DNA of 10,537 nucleotides from Aquificota bacterium (GCA_013153765.1 JAADDT010000099.1:1-10537), one strand, 5' to 3'. Numbered from the stretch's first letter, positions 1 to 6,997 are shown. Notes: generated by a model from the sequence alone, not told the origin. Program-made: numbers and translations.

Positions 1-2
1 AA

Positions 3-713
3 GGAGAAATTCTGGCTCTCGTAGGTGAGTCCGGCTCCGGAAAAAGCGTAAGCTGTTATTCGGTTATGGGACTTCTTCCCAAATACGCACAGGTATCAGG
101 CAAAATAACCTTCAGCGGAAGGGAGTATTACGAAAACCTCCTTACTTTAGACGAAAGCAGGATGAGGCACATCAGAGGAAACCTTATATCAATGATATTC
201 CAAGAGCCTTCCGTTGTTCTTAACCCCCTTCTGAAAATTGGAGAGCAGGTTGTAGAGGTTATCGTGGCACACAGGGAGGTCAGCAGGGAAGAGGCTGTGG
301 AGCTGGCTATTGACAGTATGAAAAAAGCCCGAATACCTGAAGCGGAAAGACGCTTCCACCAGTATCCCCACGAGCTTTCCGGAGGTCTGAAGCAGAGAGT
401 AGCCATTGCCATAGGCATTGCCAACAGCCCTGACGTTCTGCTTGCTGACGAGCCAACAACAGCCCTTGACGTGACGGTCTCCGCCCAGATACTAAAGCTG
501 TTTCTAAAGCTGAAGGAGGAGCAGGGAATAGGAATACTCCTGATAACCCACGACCTTGGCGTGGTGGCTGAAGTTGCCGACAGAGTGGCGGTCATATACA
601 AGGGAGAAATCGTTGAAGAGGGAGACGTTTTTACCGTGTTTGACAGACCTTCACACCCCTACACCAAAAAACTCCTTAACTCCCGCCCGTCCTTACGGTC
701 TGTTATCGGTTAG
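3..713 (+). CDS. Peptide/nickel-type ABC transporter ATP-binding protein (5' end missing)
   Basis: This is the ATPase of a DppD/OppD/NikD-type ABC importer, which powers uptake of peptides, nickel or similar small solutes at the inner membrane. The frame is open from the left edge, so the true start lies outside the window; 236 residues are visible. Seen in order: Walker A GESGSGKS (visible residues 8-15), Q-loop FQEPS (about 66-70), ABC signature LSGGLKQR (about 125-132), Walker B with LLADEPT (about 146-152) and the H-loop ITHDLG (H183). The HPYTKKLL segment that opens the usual oligopeptide C-terminal extension is present (about 218), but the protein stops some 15 residues later. It therefore lacks the cysteine-containing tail of full OppD/DppD and resembles the shorter NikD form. 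No partner ATPase or permease follows, because the next gene is convergent. It is thus the last gene of its operon, and partners, if any, lie upstream. Substrate cannot be told. Confidence 0.93.
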   Translation, partial: GEILALVGESGSGKSVSCYSVMGLLPKYAQVSGKITFSGREYYENLLTLDESRMRHIRGNLISMIFQEPSVVLNPLLKIGEQVVEVIVAHREVSREEAVELAIDSMKKARIPEAERRFHQYPHELSGGLKQRVAIAIGIANSPDVLLADEPTTALDVTVSAQILKLFLKLKEEQGIGILLITHDLGVVAEVADRVAVIYKGEIVEEGDVFTVFDRPSHPYTKKLLNSRPSLRSVIG

Positions 714-1569
714 GCTTTTTCACAAGCGAGCGGGACAGCTCCGTAAGGAAGGACAGGAAGTAAGGCAGGCTTTCCTTCAGCATCTTATAAAGCTTTTTAC
801 TGTCTATTTCCTCAACAGGATTGGCAAGCCTGTCCCTCATCTCCACGACACCCCGTATCCTTTCTGCCGTTTCCTGTGACACGAAACCTTCCCGTGAAAG
901 CTGGCTGAAACAGTCCTTATCAGGCTTTTTCCCTGCCTTCCTCAAGACGTGCCTGCATATCCACAGGGAGCTGTCCGCAAGGACTACGGCAAAATACCTT
1001 GCCCTGTCAACGAACAAAGGAGATTTTGAAAACTCCTCTTCAGAAACGGTAAGGAAGTTTGAAAGCTTCCTTACAGCCGATTTGATAGCCTTGGCGTGTG
1101 CCTGTAGTTTCTTCACATTAACAGGCAGTTTCAGTTCAGGCTCTTTTGACTTTATCTCCTTCACCACACCGGAAAGCTCTTTTATGAACCTGTCTGTAAG
1201 ACCGTTGACCACCTCCCTTGCAAGGACGAACAACTCCTGCGGAGAATACTCCCTTCTGCCTTCCATAACCCCCTTTACGTAGCCTGCGTAATCCTGTAAA
1301 ACCCTGTTTATCTTTTCAGAAAAAACACCTTCCCCGCTTATCTTTTCCGTACAGCCGCCCTTTGACTTTTCCCCCGTAATCTGGCGAAGCAGGTGGCAGT
1401 TTATCTCCTCAAGCTCGTTAAAGGCTGAAATAAGGTAGTACTGCACCCTGTCAGGATACATGGGACTTTTTTCAAACTCCTCCCTCCCCAAATCCAGAAC
1501 CTTTTTTGCCTTTTTCAAAAATAAAATCAGCTTGGAAGCCTTATCGTTCAAAAACTGGACGTCTAACAT
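703..1569 (-). CDS. Tandem-repeat HepT/DUF86-like helical protein, function unknown
   Basis: I do not recognise this 288-residue protein as a named gene. It is mostly alpha-helical and contains an internal duplication. Residues about 11-127 and 159-283 align at a near-constant offset of 137-138 residues: EF 31-32 with 169-170, KSP 34-36 with 172-174, DR 40-41 with 178-179, H59 with H197, LR 61-62 with 199-200, and EG 80-81 with 217-218. The helical pattern ending in a MRDRLANPVEEID segment (234-246) resembles HepT/DUF86 (HEPN-fold) proteins. In HepT toxins this segment carries an R-x4-6-H-x-Y motif; here the His and Tyr positions are N240 and V242, and repeat 1 has no match at all. No MntA-type nucleotidyltransferase partner is adjacent. 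I chose the ATG at 1569 over the TTG at 1572 because AGGT lies six bases before it. The gene overlaps the ABC ATPase by 11 bases tail to tail. The HepT relation is an inference; the duplication is seen directly. Confidence 0.62.
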   Translation of the reverse strand: MLDVQFLNDKASKLILFLKKAKKVLDLGREEFEKSPMYPDRVQYYLISAFNELEEINCHLLRQITGEKSKGGCTEKISGEGVFSEKINRVLQDYAGYVKGVMEGRREYSPQELFVLAREVVNGLTDRFIKELSGVVKEIKSKEPELKLPVNVKKLQAHAKAIKSAVRKLSNFLTVSEEEFSKSPLFVDRARYFAVVLADSSLWICRHVLRKAGKKPDKDCFSQLSREGFVSQETAERIRGVVEMRDRLANPVEEIDSKKLYKMLKESLPYFLSFLTELSRSLVKKPNR

Positions 1570-1593
1570 CAAACTACCTGCACTTTTTCCAAT

Positions 1594-1599
1594 ATTATA
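1594..1599 (-). promoter_or_regulatory. Candidate -10 box for the tandem HepT-like gene
   Basis: Read on the minus strand this is a perfect TATAAT. It ends 24 bases before the ATG at 1569, leaving room for a short leader that includes an AGGT ribosome site. No good -35 box stands 16-18 bases upstream; the best is TTGCAA at 1619-1624 with a 19-base spacer. It is plausible as a sigma-70 type promoter but unproven. Confidence 0.38.
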
Positions 1600-1658
1600 C
1601 CTGTTTATTTTGGTTTATTTGCAAAAAATCACAAAGGCGGTCTGCCCCCGTCCCGAAA

Positions 1659-1694
1659 TGTAAGGCGTTTAAAATGGCATATATTTTGCTTACA
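1659..1694. repeat. Interrupted inverted repeat in the lpxC upstream region
   Basis: TGTAAG at 1659-1664 is mirrored by CTTACA at 1689-1694. Inside it AAAAT (1671-1675) can pair with ATTTT (1683-1687) around a seven-base loop. It lies in the 160-base region between two divergent genes, upstream of lpxC. It could be an operator-like palindrome or a weak leader hairpin, or chance in AT-rich DNA. The rest of this region shows no convincing lpxC promoter; TATATT at 1680-1685 lacks a -35 partner. Confidence 0.25.
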
Positions 1695-1729
1695 GGTCTG
1701 GCAGGAACGAAAAGTGGCGGAGTGGAAAG

Positions 1730-2611
1730 ATGTTTTGTTTAAAGCAGAGGACGGTAAAAAAGGAAGTTGAGATAAAAGGTATAGGTCTCCATTCCGGAGA
1801 GCCGGTAAAAATAAAACTCCTGCCTGCTTCAGATCACGAAGGTATAAACTTCGTGAAGGACGGCGTGGTAATACCTGCCACCGTTGAACACGCAAAGGGA
1901 TTTGAGTTTTCAACCACGCTTGAAAAGGACGGAAAGAAGGTAAGGACTGTTGAACACCTGCTTGCCGCCCTTTACTTTACCGCAATTGACAACATCTTTA
2001 TTGAGATAGAAGGTGAGGAACTGCCCATACTGGACGGCAGTGCCATACAGTTCATAGAAAAGATAAGGGAAGCCGGAATAAAAACCCTTGACGAGGAAAA
2101 GATATACGCCGTTTTAAAGGACAAGGTGGTGGTAAGGGAGGAAGACAGGTTCATATACGGCGTTCCTGCGGAAGGATTTACAGCCACCTACCACGCAAGC
2201 TACAACAACAAAATAATAGGAGACAGGAAGTACACCTACTCCTGCCAGAAGGAAGACTTTGAAAATGTGGCAAAGGCAAGGACTTACTGCTTCCTTGAAG
2301 AGGTTGAGATGCTCCAAAAAATGGGACTGGCAAAAGGCGGTTCCCTTGAAAATGCGGTGGTCTTTGAAGGCGACACGGTGCTTAACCCTGAAGGCTTAAG
2401 GTTTGAGGACGAGCCTGTAAAACACAAGGTACTTGACCTGATTGGAGACCTTTACCTGCTTGGCTTTCCACTGATAGGCTCTGTCTATTCCTACAAAGGA
2501 GGACACAGGCTAAACGCCAGCTTCGTAAAGGAACTGCTCAACAAGAAGGCTTTTGAGCTGAAGTACAGCTCACAGATAGACAGACCGGTTTTTAAGAAAC
2601 TCGTTGCCTGA
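1730..2611 (+). CDS. lpxC: UDP-3-O-acyl-N-acetylglucosamine deacetylase LpxC
   Basis: LpxC is the zinc-dependent cytoplasmic enzyme that removes acetate from UDP-3-O-acyl-GlcNAc, the committed step of lipid A synthesis, so the organism should have a lipopolysaccharide outer membrane. At 293 residues it is full length. The start region KQRTVKKEVEIKGIGLHSG matches the family. Zinc and catalytic residues are visible: TVEHLLAAL with E75 and H76, PVKHKVLDLIGD with H232 and D236, and KGGHRLN with H259. PILDGSA (99-105) is also conserved. The ATG has GGAG at 1719-1722, seven bases upstream. Unlike some genomes, where lpxC is fused or linked to fabZ or other lpx genes, here it stands alone on the plus strand, divergent from the HepT-like gene. 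Its last 20 bases overlap the end of hemD on the other strand. Confidence 0.98.
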   Translation: MFCLKQRTVKKEVEIKGIGLHSGEPVKIKLLPASDHEGINFVKDGVVIPATVEHAKGFEFSTTLEKDGKKVRTVEHLLAALYFTAIDNIFIEIEGEELPILDGSAIQFIEKIREAGIKTLDEEKIYAVLKDKVVVREEDRFIYGVPAEGFTATYHASYNNKIIGDRKYTYSCQKEDFENVAKARTYCFLEEVEMLQKMGLAKGGSLENAVVFEGDTVLNPEGLRFEDEPVKHKVLDLIGDLYLLGFPLIGSVYSYKGGHRLNASFVKELLNKKAFELKYSSQIDRPVFKKLVA

Positions 2612-3314
2612 TAGCCTTTATCAAGGCTTCAACGGTAAACTTTTCAGGGACGACTGAAGGTTTTACCCCTTCCTTTTCCACCGCTTTCTTCGTGGTGCTA
2701 CCTATGACGCAGACCTCCGTCCTGCTTAGCAGTTCCCTCCAGTTTTCCGGAAAGTTTTTCACAAAACCCCTGAAAGTGGAAGGACTGGTAAATATCACAA
2801 AACCTATCTGCCCACCTTTAAGCAGTTTTTCCACCTCACCCCTGTTTGGAGGATAGTTTTCAACAGTCCTGTAAACAGGCAGAGCTTCCGCCTCCACATA
2901 CCCTTCAACCGCTTTCAGCCCCTCGTCAACCCCCTCAACAGGTCTTACGAAAACGACCCTTTTGCCGTGGAAGGAGCCGTCCTTAACGAGCATCTCCCCA
3001 ACACCCTTGCCGGTATAAACCTCCGGCACAAGGACTTTTTCAAAACCAAGCCCCTCAAGTGCCTTTTTCGTCTTTTCCCCGGTAGCCACCACAGTTTTGC
3101 CCTTAAGGAAGGAAGGTTCTATCTTCTGGAATAAAAACCTTACACCGTTTTGGCTTGTGAAAACCACCGCGTCTGCCCTTTCAAGGACAGAGATGTCAAA
3201 ATCAACAGGTTCAAACCTGATAACGGGAAACAGGACTGGAACGAACCCTTCCCTTTCCAAAAGCTTTGCCGTCTTTTTAGCCTGACTTTCCTCCCTCGTT
3301 ATCAGAACCTTCAT
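2592..3314 (-). CDS. hemD: Uroporphyrinogen-III synthase HemD
   Basis: HemD cyclises hydroxymethylbilane to uroporphyrinogen III, with inversion of ring D, in the cytoplasmic pathway to haem, sirohaem and corrinoids. The 240-residue length is normal. Family marks are VLITR at the N-terminus, FTSQNGV (52-58), PVYRT (146-150, including the conserved tyrosine), FTSPST (175-180), IGSTT (204-208) and EKFTVEAL (224-231), which fit the two-lobed fold. The enzyme is generally poorly conserved in sequence, so this set of motifs is good evidence. The ATG overlaps the stop of the upstream channel gene as ATGA, and a strong GGAGGTG (3319-3325) inside the channel's end serves as ribosome site. It is the last gene of the seven-gene minus-strand block, far from other haem genes in this window. 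Confidence 0.95.
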   Translation of the reverse strand: MKVLITREESQAKKTAKLLEREGFVPVLFPVIRFEPVDFDISVLERADAVVFTSQNGVRFLFQKIEPSFLKGKTVVATGEKTKKALEGLGFEKVLVPEVYTGKGVGEMLVKDGSFHGKRVVFVRPVEGVDEGLKAVEGYVEAEALPVYRTVENYPPNRGEVEKLLKGGQIGFVIFTSPSTFRGFVKNFPENWRELLSRTEVCVIGSTTKKAVEKEGVKPSVVPEKFTVEALIKAIRQRVS

Positions 3315-4867
3315 TCCTCACCTCCGGAAGGTAAAAGGAAGACGTAATCACTGTCTTTGAGCTTGAAACTGTCTGGAGGATTTATTATCATCTCACCGTC
3401 CCTTTCAACCGCAATGGGAAGGTAGTTATACTGCCTTGCAAAGGCAAGCAGGTCTCCAAAGGTGTCAAACTTGCCTATCTCGGATATTTTTACCTTCTGT
3501 ATCCCCCTTTCCTTGTCAACGAGGCTTTTCATCAGGGAGGTAGCCCCCGGATTGAGTATGCTGGAGAACATTATTTTTCCTATTATCTGACCGTGGATTA
3601 TTATCTCCTTTATGTTTATCCTTTTTGTAAAAATGTCCGCATCCTCGTCAAGCAACACCTCCACGTATATGTTTGCCATCGGATTAAGGTTTTTAACCAG
3701 CATAGCCGCCAGAGCAGTCCTTGCGTCTATGTTCCTTTCAGACAGACCTTCCTCCCTTTCCGCAACGATAACCACGTGTTCAGCCTTGTCTATGCCCACC
3801 TCCAGAAGGACGTGTTCGTGTATAAAATCACCCCTCTTGTAAAAAATGTCCCTCGGCAGTTCTATATCAAACTCCTTTTTAGGCACATTGGTTACGATAA
3901 CAACCGGTTTTTCCTTGTCTATCTTCATGTTTATTATCTGTTCAACAATCTCTTCAGCGGTTTCGTTCCAACCGCATATAACTATGTGGTTTTCCAGTTT
4001 TTCCATCTTAAGGTCTCCTTCTTTTAGTACTAAAAGCCTGTTAACCAGAGCGGCGGAGAAAGCACCTGTCATTGTGGCAACTATAATAACCCCTCCGCCT
4101 ATCATTATTGCCGTTATGAACCTGCCCACATCGGAGACAGGATGTATGTCCCCGTAGCCGACTGTTGAGATGGTCACTATTCCCCAATATATTGCGTGCC
4201 ACATTGAGCGGAACTGTTCCTGATTGCCGTAGTGGTACTCAACTATGTAAACGAGCTGGGAGAAGGTTACCACCCACAGAACGAGCAGTGTGAATATTAT
4301 TCCAAACAGGTAGCTTTCTTCCTTTAAAGCCCCGAAGATACTCTTTATAGCCGTCCCGTACCTGACTATCTTCAGGATACGGAGTATCCTTAATATCCTG
4401 ATAGCCCTTAAAGGTCTGATTACCGGCAGTATGGCAAGCAGGTCTATAATGGCGTAAGGCGTCTTCATCCACCGTATTTTAGGCTTCAGACCTTCCTTCA
4501 GACCGCACCAGTACCTTTTTATCGGATTGTCCCTGCATTCGGGAGCGTTGTACCCCCTGTAAAAGTCCTGCGTAAAGTCAGAGATAGCCCACCACCTCAT
4601 TACGTACTCAAAAACGAAAAACCACAGGACTATCTCCTCGTAATCGTCAAGGAAAAGCTTCAGGTCAGGCGGTATTTTTATCTCAAGGTTTAAAAACTCT
4701 ATAAAAACCCCTATGGTGGAGGTTATTATCAAAAACAGTGCAAAAACGTTGTAAAGCTGGTTGTATATGCTGTTTTCGTTTTCTAATATGTTATACACCC
4801 AGATTTTTATCGTCCTTAAACGCCTTTTTGGAAGAAACCTTCGCCGTCTGTTTATTATTAAATCCAA
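3311..4867 (-). CDS. Six-helix voltage-sensor type potassium channel with RCK regulatory domain
   Basis: This 518-residue inner-membrane protein is a K+ channel subunit, expected to act as a tetramer. Helices S1 (about 37-57) and S2 (about 76-93) are followed by a polar loop with two cysteines (111, 121), then S3 with D142 in IIDLLAILP. S4 carries a basic residue at every third position: R151, R154, R157, R160, R163, K166, R169. The pore has the selectivity filter TVGYGD (235-240) and a GGG hinge (257-259) in S6. The cytoplasmic part starts at about 292 with HIVICGWNETAEE, close to the RCK domain of MthK, includes RGD (345-347), and ends in a TrkA-C-like lobe (about 455-513). The start is a TTG at 4867 with AGG seven bases before it; no suitable ATG lies nearby. 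The gene overlaps the end of epmA by 10 bases. Known relatives are bacterial Kch-like and eukaryotic Slo channels; the true stimulus is unknown. Confidence 0.94.
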   Translation of the reverse strand: MDLIINRRRRFLPKRRLRTIKIWVYNILENENSIYNQLYNVFALFLIITSTIGVFIEFLNLEIKIPPDLKLFLDDYEEIVLWFFVFEYVMRWWAISDFTQDFYRGYNAPECRDNPIKRYWCGLKEGLKPKIRWMKTPYAIIDLLAILPVIRPLRAIRILRILRILKIVRYGTAIKSIFGALKEESYLFGIIFTLLVLWVVTFSQLVYIVEYHYGNQEQFRSMWHAIYWGIVTISTVGYGDIHPVSDVGRFITAIMIGGGVIIVATMTGAFSAALVNRLLVLKEGDLKMEKLENHIVICGWNETAEEIVEQIINMKIDKEKPVVIVTNVPKKEFDIELPRDIFYKRGDFIHEHVLLEVGIDKAEHVVIVAEREEGLSERNIDARTALAAMLVKNLNPMANIYVEVLLDEDADIFTKRINIKEIIIHGQIIGKIMFSSILNPGATSLMKSLVDKERGIQKVKISEIGKFDTFGDLLAFARQYNYLPIAVERDGEMIINPPDSFKLKDSDYVFLLPSGGEE

Positions 4868-5820
4868 TTTAAAACCTGCGTCCGGTTAATGTTTTCTTTA
4901 TTTAATAAAACCATTAAAAGCCTGTCAATTCCCAGTGATGCCCCGCTGGAAGGTGGCATGTTTTCCGTAGCCTTTACAAACTCCCAGTCTATCGGATAAT
5001 CCCTGCCCTGTTCTGCCCTTTTTTCCTTTTCTGCAGAAAGCCTCCTTCCAAGTTCCGCCCCGTCCGTAAGTTCCTGATAGCCGTTTACCAGTTCAAGCCC
5101 GCCGATGTATCCCTCAAACCTTTTGCCTACCCCGTTTTCCACGACGGCAAGTGCCGAAAATTCAGGCGGATAGCCGTAAACGAAAGTAAGCTTTTCTTTC
5201 CCCAAATGCGGTTCAACGAAAAGGGAGTAAACGAGGTGGAAGTTCGTCTCGTAATCCTCCGGTGAAGCCCCCTTAAGCCCCCCTTCAACCGCTTTCCTGT
5301 AAAGCCCTTCCCTGTCGTAAGGACTGACCTCCGCATACCTGATAAAAGCCTCCTCAACGGTTATCTTTTCCCAGTCCTGAAGGTCGTAGATTTTTCCCCT
5401 GAACGGAACGAGACCGGTTCCCACCACCTCCACGGCTGTCTCAAACATCAGCCCTGCCGTATCTTCCATAAGCCTGTCAAGGTCGTAGCCAACCCTGTAC
5501 CACTCCAGCATCATAAACTCTACGGTGTGCCTGTCAGAAACCTCACCGTCCCTGAACACGTGGCATATCTGGAAAATGTCCCTTTTCAGGCAGGCAAGTA
5601 GCTTTTTCATCTGGTATTCAGGTGAGGTGTGGAGGTATGCGGTAAACCTTTCGCCTTTATCAACGGTAAGGGATAAGGGAGTGATGTTAGGATCAAGGTT
5701 AGGCGTCCTGCTTAAGTAAGGCGTAAACACCTCAACAGCCCCGGTTCTGCCGAAGTACTCCCTGATGCGGTTTACCGCCTTTGCCCTGCCGTAAACGGCT
5801 TCAGTCAAGCAGTGCTTCAT
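4858..5820 (-). CDS. epmA: Elongation factor P--(R)-beta-lysine ligase EpmA (GenX/PoxA)
   Basis: EpmA is a paralogue of class II lysyl-tRNA synthetase that attaches (R)-beta-lysine to a lysine of elongation factor P, which helps ribosomes through proline runs. The 320 residues cover only the catalytic core; the N-terminal anticodon-binding domain of LysRS is absent, as in E. coli EpmA (325 residues). Visible parts are motif 1 around VEVFTPYLS (29-37), HTSPEYQMKKLL (64-75), motif 2 from FQICHVFRD to MLEWYR (83-109), KRFEGYIGGLELVNGYQELTD (233-253) and motif 3 GASLGIDRLLM (293-303). This pattern separates it from true LysRS. The start ATG lies inside the end of khtU (20-base overlap) with AAGGAAGG six bases upstream. 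Neither efp nor epmB (the lysine 2,3-aminomutase) is in the window. Confidence 0.95.
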   Translation of the reverse strand: MKHCLTEAVYGRAKAVNRIREYFGRTGAVEVFTPYLSRTPNLDPNITPLSLTVDKGERFTAYLHTSPEYQMKKLLACLKRDIFQICHVFRDGEVSDRHTVEFMMLEWYRVGYDLDRLMEDTAGLMFETAVEVVGTGLVPFRGKIYDLQDWEKITVEEAFIRYAEVSPYDREGLYRKAVEGGLKGASPEDYETNFHLVYSLFVEPHLGKEKLTFVYGYPPEFSALAVVENGVGKRFEGYIGGLELVNGYQELTDGAELGRRLSAEKEKRAEQGRDYPIDWEFVKATENMPPSSGASLGIDRLLMVLLNKENINRTQVLNWI

Positions 5821-6997
5821 CTATTACCTTCCTTTTTTTCTTCTTTTTCTTTTTAGGGATAATCAGGTTTGCAATCTGTGGAGCGTACTGTGCAAGTATT
5901 ATTCCCACAAAGGACATTACGAAAACGTAAATCCCTATAAACGGCACCATAGAAGGAGGTGAAAACTTTGACATAACCACCGAAAACTCACCCCTGTTTA
6001 TAATGGTAAGACCGGTCTCAATAGCCTTCCTTTTTGACAGACCGTATATAAGTCCTCCTATAAAGCCGGTAAGGAACTTGCCGACTATGGAAACGGCTAT
6101 CAGAACGCCCAGAGCAAGGAGCATCTTTTGGCTGAACTGTCCACCGAACTGGATACCTGCCCCAAACAGGAAGAAGAATATTGCCACCGCAAGGTCCCTT
6201 ATGGCAAACATCATCTTCTCTATCTCATGGGACTTGCCGGACTCGGAAACTATCATTCCCATCAGGAAAGCCCCAAGTGCTTCCGACAGCCCAAGGTATT
6301 GCGTAAAACCTGCAAAAAATATAAGACCTCCCAGTGAGAAAAGCGTAAATATGTCCTCGTTTATGAACTTGTCTATGAAAACCGCTATCTTTTCCTTCAT
6401 GTAGTAAGCAACGCTTACGGAAAACAGGAAGACGGCGGTTATTTTCAGGAATATACTGCCTACCGACAGGAAGGACAACTCCGCCCCGGTTGACAGTGCG
6501 GCAATAACCGCAAGTAATACGGGAGCCACAATGTCCTCAAAAACCATAAGACCTAAAATCAGTTCGGTCTCCGGATTTGCTATCCTGTGGTTGTCAACGA
6601 TTATCTTTGTCGTTATGGCGGAGGAAGATGCGTAAGCAACCCCACCTGCAAGTATGGAGGTAAACAGGTCAAATCCCAACGCAAGCATAAGACCAAAAAC
6701 CACGAAAAAGTTAAAAAACAGGTCTATCAAGCCCACAGACCATATCCTTTTTGCTGTGGAGACAGCCCTGTCAAGGTTAAACTCAAGCCCCAGATAGAAG
6801 AAAAGCAGGACTACCCCCATCTCGCTAAAAACTTCTATAGCCTCGTGTCCGTGTACTACCTTACCAAGCAGTATTCCAAACAGTATGTAAAACAGTATCG
6901 GAGGAAACCTGAAAAGCTTGCCCAAAAGCCCTGCCACGAAAAGGGACAGGTTCAGAAAGCCAAACAGCAGTAGAAAGGGAATACTGTGTTCATCCAT
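5801..6997 (-). CDS. khtU: CPA2-family K+(cation)/H+ antiporter, KhtU-like
   Basis: This is a polytopic inner-membrane antiporter of the CPA2 family that exchanges K+ (or another monovalent cation) for protons. The 398 residues hold about a dozen hydrophobic segments. Family marks are the YLGLEFN segment (68-74), the ion-site pair E154-D155 in LMVFEDIVAP, GAFLMGMIVSES (242-253) and NRGEFSVV (344-351). Unlike KefB/KefC it has no C-terminal nucleotide-binding RCK domain. That fits the Bacillus KhtU type, whose regulator KhtT is a separate protein, and a KhtT-like gene sits immediately upstream with an 8-base overlap. The protein ends in a striking tail: P381, seven lysines, Arg-Lys, then VIDEALLD. 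AAGGAG (7008-7013) stands ten bases before the ATG. The symbol is given by similarity to the Bacillus pair; Na+/H+ exchange cannot be excluded. Confidence 0.87.
   Translation of the reverse strand: MDEHSIPFLLLFGFLNLSLFVAGLLGKLFRFPPILFYILFGILLGKVVHGHEAIEVFSEMGVVLLFFYLGLEFNLDRAVSTAKRIWSVGLIDLFFNFFVVFGLMLALGFDLFTSILAGGVAYASSSAITTKIIVDNHRIANPETELILGLMVFEDIVAPVLLAVIAALSTGAELSFLSVGSIFLKITAVFLFSVSVAYYMKEKIAVFIDKFINEDIFTLFSLGGLIFFAGFTQYLGLSEALGAFLMGMIVSESGKSHEIEKMMFAIRDLAVAIFFFLFGAGIQFGGQFSQKMLLALGVLIAVSIVGKFLTGFIGGLIYGLSKRKAIETGLTIINRGEFSVVMSKFSPPSMVPFIGIYVFVMSFVGIILAQYAPQIANLIIPKKKKKKKRKVIDEALLD
5827..5834 (-). promoter_or_regulatory. Ribosome binding site of epmA inside the khtU lysine tail codons
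   Basis: On the minus strand this reads AAGGAAGG, six bases before the epmA ATG. The same bases encode the end of the KhtU poly-lysine stretch (part of the last Lys of the run, then Arg-Lys). It makes epmA translation probably coupled to khtU and may explain part of the AAA/AAG/AGG codon run. Confidence 0.7.

Noticed and set aside
556..879. A plus-strand open frame spanning the end of the ABC ATPase, which could have been a frameshifted continuation of its missing C-terminal tail.
   Set aside because: The translation shows no oligopeptide-transporter tail motif, and past 713 it is only the reverse of the HepT-like gene.
1570..1729. Possible tRNA or small RNA in the GC-rich part of the lpxC upstream region.
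   Set aside because: No cloverleaf, T-loop GTTC or acceptor pairing could be found, and no terminator-like hairpin with a T run.
1629..1913. Minus-strand open frame covering the lpxC start and leader.
   Set aside because: No ribosome site and no recognisable motifs; it lies across the well-supported lpxC start.
3593..4157. Long open frames on the plus strand opposite the potassium channel gene.
   Set aside because: Their translations are rich in Ser, Phe and Tyr with no family motifs, and the minus-strand channel explains this DNA fully.
5828..5840. A run of seven A (minus strand) in the khtU tail could allow ribosomal or polymerase slippage; a -1 shift would end at the TGA that overlaps the epmA ATG.
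   Set aside because: The zero-frame phase does not match the classic A-AAA-AAG slippery heptamer, no stimulatory hairpin is seen, and the product would differ only in its last few residues.
5841..5860. The KhtU tail contains the exact KKKRKV core of the SV40 nuclear localisation signal.
   Set aside because: It is a by-product of the lysine run in a bacterial membrane protein; a nuclear signal has no meaning here.
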